NCBI GenBank assembly: GCA_019415505.1
Contig: DXZC01000100.1
Location: 1-8,185, forward strand
Direction of reading: 5' to 3'
DNA: 8,185 nucleotides
DNA from: Peptococcaceae bacterium
GTDB lineage: Bacteria > Bacillota > Dehalobacteriia > UBA7702
Part shown: one piece after another, positions 5,721 to 8,185 of the stretch
How the letters are laid out: each line of letters opens with the position of its first letter
Numbering within the stretch: position 1 is the stretch's first letter
The notes under the pieces: generated by a model
Database searches by the model: none
The model's input: the letters and a program-made list of their open reading frames with translations, nothing else
What the model was told of the DNA's origin: nothing
Position numbers and translations under genes: made by a program

Positions 5721-7643
5721 TTACTCCAGAAGTTCCAACTGTTTTAAGCGGCGGTAGAGGGTGGAGCGGGATAAGCCCAAGGCTCTGGCGGCGGCGCTAA
5801 CATTACCCTTATTACCTTTTAAGGCGGACATTAGGCGTTCTTTTTCCAACTCAATTTCTATATTTTTACTATGGCTGCGGATAGCCTCTAAGGATAGGGC
5901 CTGTGTCCCGGCTCGTTCTCTGCCATCCTTCGCCTGGTCCTTCTGTTTTTGGTGAGGTTGGTAGTTCAATATGTGCTCCGGTAAATATCGCAATAAAAGC
6001 TCCTGCCCGTCAGAGAGGTAGAGCATACGCTCCGCCACATTCTGTAATTCCCGCACATTGCCGGGCCAGTCGTACCTCACCAAGGCTTCCAATACTTCTG
6101 GGTCAATATGCTGTATAAATTTTTCTGAGGAGCAACCCCGCCGGAGAAAGGTACTAAATAGGAGGAGAATATCTTCCTTTCGTTCGCACAGGGGCGGGAT
6201 ATGGAAATTAATAACATTAAGCCTGTAATAGAGGTCCTCTCGAAAGTTCTTTTCGGTAACCTCATGTAAAAGGTTGCGGTTAGTGGCGCAAATAATGCGC
6301 ACATCTATGGGGATTTCCCTGTCTCCGCCCACTCTGGTAATTACCTTTTCCTGCAATACCCGGAGCAGGGCAATTTGCTGGTCCATGGGCATATCGCCAA
6401 TTTCGTCTAAAAACAGGGTGCCACCGCAGGCCAGTTCAAATTTCCCCGGCTTACCGCCTTTTTTGGCGCCGGTAAAAGCTCCTTCAGCGTAACCGAACAA
6501 TTCGCTGGCCAACAGCTCCCTGGGAATAGCGCCGCAGTTAATGGCCACAAAGGGGCCGTTCCGCCTGGGGCTGCTGCTGTGTATAGATTGAGCGAATAAC
6601 TCCTTACCTGTACCGCTCTGGCCTTCAATTAGAATTGTACAATCACTGTTGGAGCCTTGTTTGGCCAAGGCAATAGCGTCCTGTAAAACGGCGCTGTTCG
6701 TGACGATATCAGCAAAGGTAAAGCGCGATTGAGCGCCGCTCATTTTATTGACCATGTTGCGCACCTGGTCAATGGGCTTTAAAACCAGAATGCCTTTGTT
6801 GGGGCCTTGATTATCCCCTTTTAAGGGCATGCCGGACACGACAAAGGTCAGTTGCCCCAGTTTCTTGGTGATACAGTGCATTTCCACGTCAGCAAAGGGG
6901 GTCTTTGAACTCACTAGGCGGTTTATGACATTATTGTTGTTACCCATTATAAGCTGACTAAAAAATACGCCGATATCGTAGGCGGCAGTTTGCCACTTAC
7001 TTTCCGGTCCGTAATTTAAAAACTCGCAAGCGCCGTTGGAATCTACTACGATTATACCCTCGCTTATGCCTTCTAAAATATTTTGCAAGTAGGTATTTAC
7101 CGTTATAAGCTCAGCATTGGCATTTTCTAACTCCTCAGTGCGCTCGTCAACAGTGTTTTGCAGCTCTTGTTCTAAATTCTTATAATGGGTTATATCGTGC
7201 CCCACGTCCTGATATTCAATTATCTTGCCGTCAGCGTCATAAAAGCCGCGTCCCACCCCTTCTATCCAGCGGACAGAGCCATCGCTACGCTTAACGCAAT
7301 ACTCGTAGTGGTAGACTGGATTTTCCACACTAATACCGTTGATCAGCTCCAGCACCTGTTCATAATGGTCCGCGTCTAGCAGGCTCATAGTATTTCTGCC
7401 AATTAAGTCTTTGGCTGTGCATTCGTTGAGTTCACACATGGCCTCGTTGACATAAGTGAGAAGAAAGTTAGGGTCGGAGCGCTCTACAAATTCCGTCATA
7501 TTTTCTAAAATGGAGTCATATTGAGCCTTGCGCAGCTCCAAACCACGGTTGGCCCGGCGCAAATCCTCAATAATCTTTAATGCGTCAGGTAAGTTATCTG
7601 GCAAATCAGGGGATTTAGCGGTTCTTTTATTATCAGCGCCCAT
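5721..7643 (-). CDS. Sigma-54-dependent regulator, PAS-PAS-AAA+-Fis HTH
   Basis: This is an enhancer-binding protein that uses ATP hydrolysis to open promoters held by sigma-54 RNA polymerase. It is 640 aa. The N-terminal PAS domain (about 40-155) ends in the PAC-like RWIEGVGRGFYDADGKIIEYQDVGHDIT. A coiled-coil linker (about 155-185) leads to a second, more divergent PAS domain (about 186-290). The AAA+ domain (about 310-545) has Walker A GQSGTGKE (341-348), the sigma-54 contact loop GAFTGA (388-393), Walker B GGTLFLDE (407-414), the FREDLYYRLNVI arginine-finger region (467-478) and WPGNVREL (526-533). A Fis-type helix-turn-helix is at about 608-638 (GNVSAAARALGLSRSTLYRRL). There is no receiver domain or membrane segment, so it is probably a cytoplasmic one-component sensor. 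The start has AAGGAGG 6 nt upstream. It lies directly upstream of mtbB, whose promoter is of the sigma-54 type, so mtbB is the likely target. The ligand cannot be read from the sequence. Confidence 0.95.
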   Translation of the reverse strand: MGADNKRTAKSPDLPDNLPDALKIIEDLRRANRGLELRKAQYDSILENMTEFVERSDPNFLLTYVNEAMCELNECTAKDLIGRNTMSLLDADHYEQVLELINGISVENPVYHYEYCVKRSDGSVRWIEGVGRGFYDADGKIIEYQDVGHDITHYKNLEQELQNTVDERTEELENANAELITVNTYLQNILEGISEGIIVVDSNGACEFLNYGPESKWQTAAYDIGVFFSQLIMGNNNNVINRLVSSKTPFADVEMHCITKKLGQLTFVVSGMPLKGDNQGPNKGILVLKPIDQVRNMVNKMSGAQSRFTFADIVTNSAVLQDAIALAKQGSNSDCTILIEGQSGTGKELFAQSIHSSSPRRNGPFVAINCGAIPRELLASELFGYAEGAFTGAKKGGKPGKFELACGGTLFLDEIGDMPMDQQIALLRVLQEKVITRVGGDREIPIDVRIICATNRNLLHEVTEKNFREDLYYRLNVINFHIPPLCERKEDILLLFSTFLRRGCSSEKFIQHIDPEVLEALVRYDWPGNVRELQNVAERMLYLSDGQELLLRYLPEHILNYQPHQKQKDQAKDGRERAGTQALSLEAIRSHSKNIEIELEKERLMSALKGNKGNVSAAARALGLSRSTLYRRLKQLELLE

Positions 7644-7697
7644 AACTTTCCTCCTTCAATTATATAAATTGTTTGGGAGTGGCGGATGTCAATTAAG

Positions 7698-7711
7698 CAA
7701 TTTTAAAATTG
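7698..7711. repeat. 14-bp perfect palindrome in regulator leader
   Basis: CAATTTTAAAATTG is exactly self-complementary. It is flanked by a looser outer inverted repeat (AATTA at 7691-7695 and TAATT at 7715-7719). It lies about 17-30 nt downstream of the predicted regulator transcription start, a position where a bound protein could block transcription. It is AT-rich and may be chance. Confidence 0.35.
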
Positions 7712-7734
7712 AGCTAATTACTTCCTTAATTTAC

Positions 7735-7763
7735 AGTATAGGGGTGATAAAATACTTTGTCAA
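7735..7763 (-). promoter_or_regulatory. Sigma-70 promoter of the regulator gene
   Basis: On the minus strand a perfect -35 TTGACA (7763-7758) is followed after 17 nt by TATACT (7740-7735). Transcription should start near 7728, giving a leader of about 85 nt. The regulator therefore looks expressed by the housekeeping polymerase, with control acting on its activity. Confidence 0.8.
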
Positions 7764-7791
7764 TGTATTGCCTTGTTGGGTTTATCTTGTG

Positions 7792-7855
7792 TATCTTTAA
7801 ATACCTTAACGGTAAAAATAGGTGTAGTGAAATTTACGGCAGGTGTTTAAAGATA
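7792..7855. repeat. 15-bp inverted repeat (stem-loop) upstream of polA
   Basis: TATCTTTAAATACCT (7792-7806) pairs with AGGTGTTTAAAGATA (7841-7855) along all 15 positions, with one G-U wobble. The 34-nt loop can form a small inner stem from GTAAA (7812-7816) and TTTAC (7833-7837). It ends 30 nt before the polA ATG and no T-run follows on either strand. It could be a structured 5' leader or a protein-binding site. Confidence 0.6.
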
Positions 7856-7885
7856 AAAGGCGAATAATTTTTAATGAGGTGTAAT

Positions 7886-8185
7886 ATGAATAAAATTCTT
7901 TTAGTTGACGGTAGCAACGTTTTACATAGAGCTTATCACGGCTTACCCCTTTTAAAAACCTCCACTGGCCAATATACCAACGCGGCTTACGGTTTTATGA
8001 TTATGCTGCAAAAAATATTGGATCAGGAAAATCCTAGCCATGTCGCCATTTGCTTTGATAAGGGCAAGAATACTTTTCGGCATCAACAGTATCCGGCATA
8101 TAAGGGGCAAAGAAAGCCCCTTGACCCTGAGCTTATAGAGCAGTTCCCCTTAATTCGGGAGGTTCTGTCCCTCAACGGTTATTGT
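7886..8185 (+). CDS. polA: DNA polymerase I, N-terminal part (5' nuclease domain), cut by window edge
   Basis: The first 100 codons of DNA polymerase I are present and the frame is open to the last base. The enzyme fills gaps and removes RNA primers during replication and repair. The visible part belongs to the 5'-3' exonuclease (FEN-type) domain. MNKILLVDGSNVLHRAYHGLP carries the conserved metal-binding Asp8 and the RAYH motif. TNAAYGFMIML and AICFDKGKNTFRHQQYPAYKGQRKP match the FD...TFR...YK..R block of the family. The ATG at 7886 is preceded by GAGG at 7876-7879, 6 nt away, a weaker RBS than its neighbours. It is transcribed away from the sigma-54 regulator. No clear promoter was found for it, but a long inverted repeat lies in its leader. 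A stand-alone 5' exonuclease cannot be excluded because the polymerase part lies outside the window. Confidence 0.9.
   Translation, partial: MNKILLVDGSNVLHRAYHGLPLLKTSTGQYTNAAYGFMIMLQKILDQENPSHVAICFDKGKNTFRHQQYPAYKGQRKPLDPELIEQFPLIREVLSLNGYC

Noticed and set aside
7757..7797. Plus-strand sigma-70 promoter for polA (TTGCCT-N18-TATCTT or TTGTCA-based)
   Set aside because: Each possible -35/-10 pair has several mismatches, and the region is already used by the minus-strand regulator promoter. No call is reliable.
7528..7800. 90-codon plus-strand frame over the regulator start
   Set aside because: It overlaps the regulator coding start, its RBS and promoter, has no RBS of its own and no family features.
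1..8185. tRNA, rRNA, CRISPR arrays, pyl genes or a known riboswitch
   Set aside because: No cloverleaf, repeat-spacer pattern, pyl gene product or known riboswitch pattern was recognised on either strand.

Overview
This is a chromosomal window from an anaerobic bacterium, most likely a Bacillota member (Clostridia or Negativicutes type). Ribosome binding sites are strong (AAGGAGG type), and there is a LonB-type membrane-anchored Lon protease, a sigma-54 enhancer-binding regulator and a clostridial-style large serine recombinase. The most distinctive gene is a dimethylamine methyltransferase (mtbB) that reads through an in-frame UAG. The host should therefore carry the pyrrolysine (Pyl) coding system, as some methylamine-using acetogens and sulfate reducers do. 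No pyl genes, tRNA-Pyl or corrinoid-protein genes lie in this window.

Layout. Positions 1-1835 hold the end of a probable integrated element: a 13-bp stem-loop, a good RBS, and a large serine recombinase whose first codons look shifted out of frame. Positions 1836-2256 are non-coding. They contain an imperfect palindrome, a possible weak terminator and a candidate lonB promoter, and the element/host junction is presumably here. lonB (2257-3867, +) and mtbB (3945-5336, -) converge on a shared bidirectional terminator at 3905-3940.

Positions 5337-5720 are a dense control region for mtbB on the minus strand. It holds a near-consensus sigma-54 promoter (5486-5501), a terminator that ends the upstream regulator transcript (5519-5564), and four copies of TGTRTCAT at 5510-5695 that are candidate activator sites. 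A PAS-PAS-AAA+-Fis regulator (5721-7643, -) follows, with a near-consensus sigma-70 promoter at 7735-7763. The 5' end of polA (7886 to the window edge, +) is divergent, and its leader contains a long inverted repeat.

How the parts work together. The regulator, made from a housekeeping promoter, probably senses a small molecule through its PAS domains, binds the repeats upstream of the sigma-54 promoter and turns on mtbB. MtbB would then move a methyl group from dimethylamine to a corrinoid protein encoded elsewhere, giving monomethylamine and feeding the methyl group into C1 metabolism. This link is inferred from gene order and promoter type. All four complete genes end in TAA, and the only in-frame TAG is the pyrrolysine codon. 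lonB, polA and the recombinase appear functionally unrelated to this unit.
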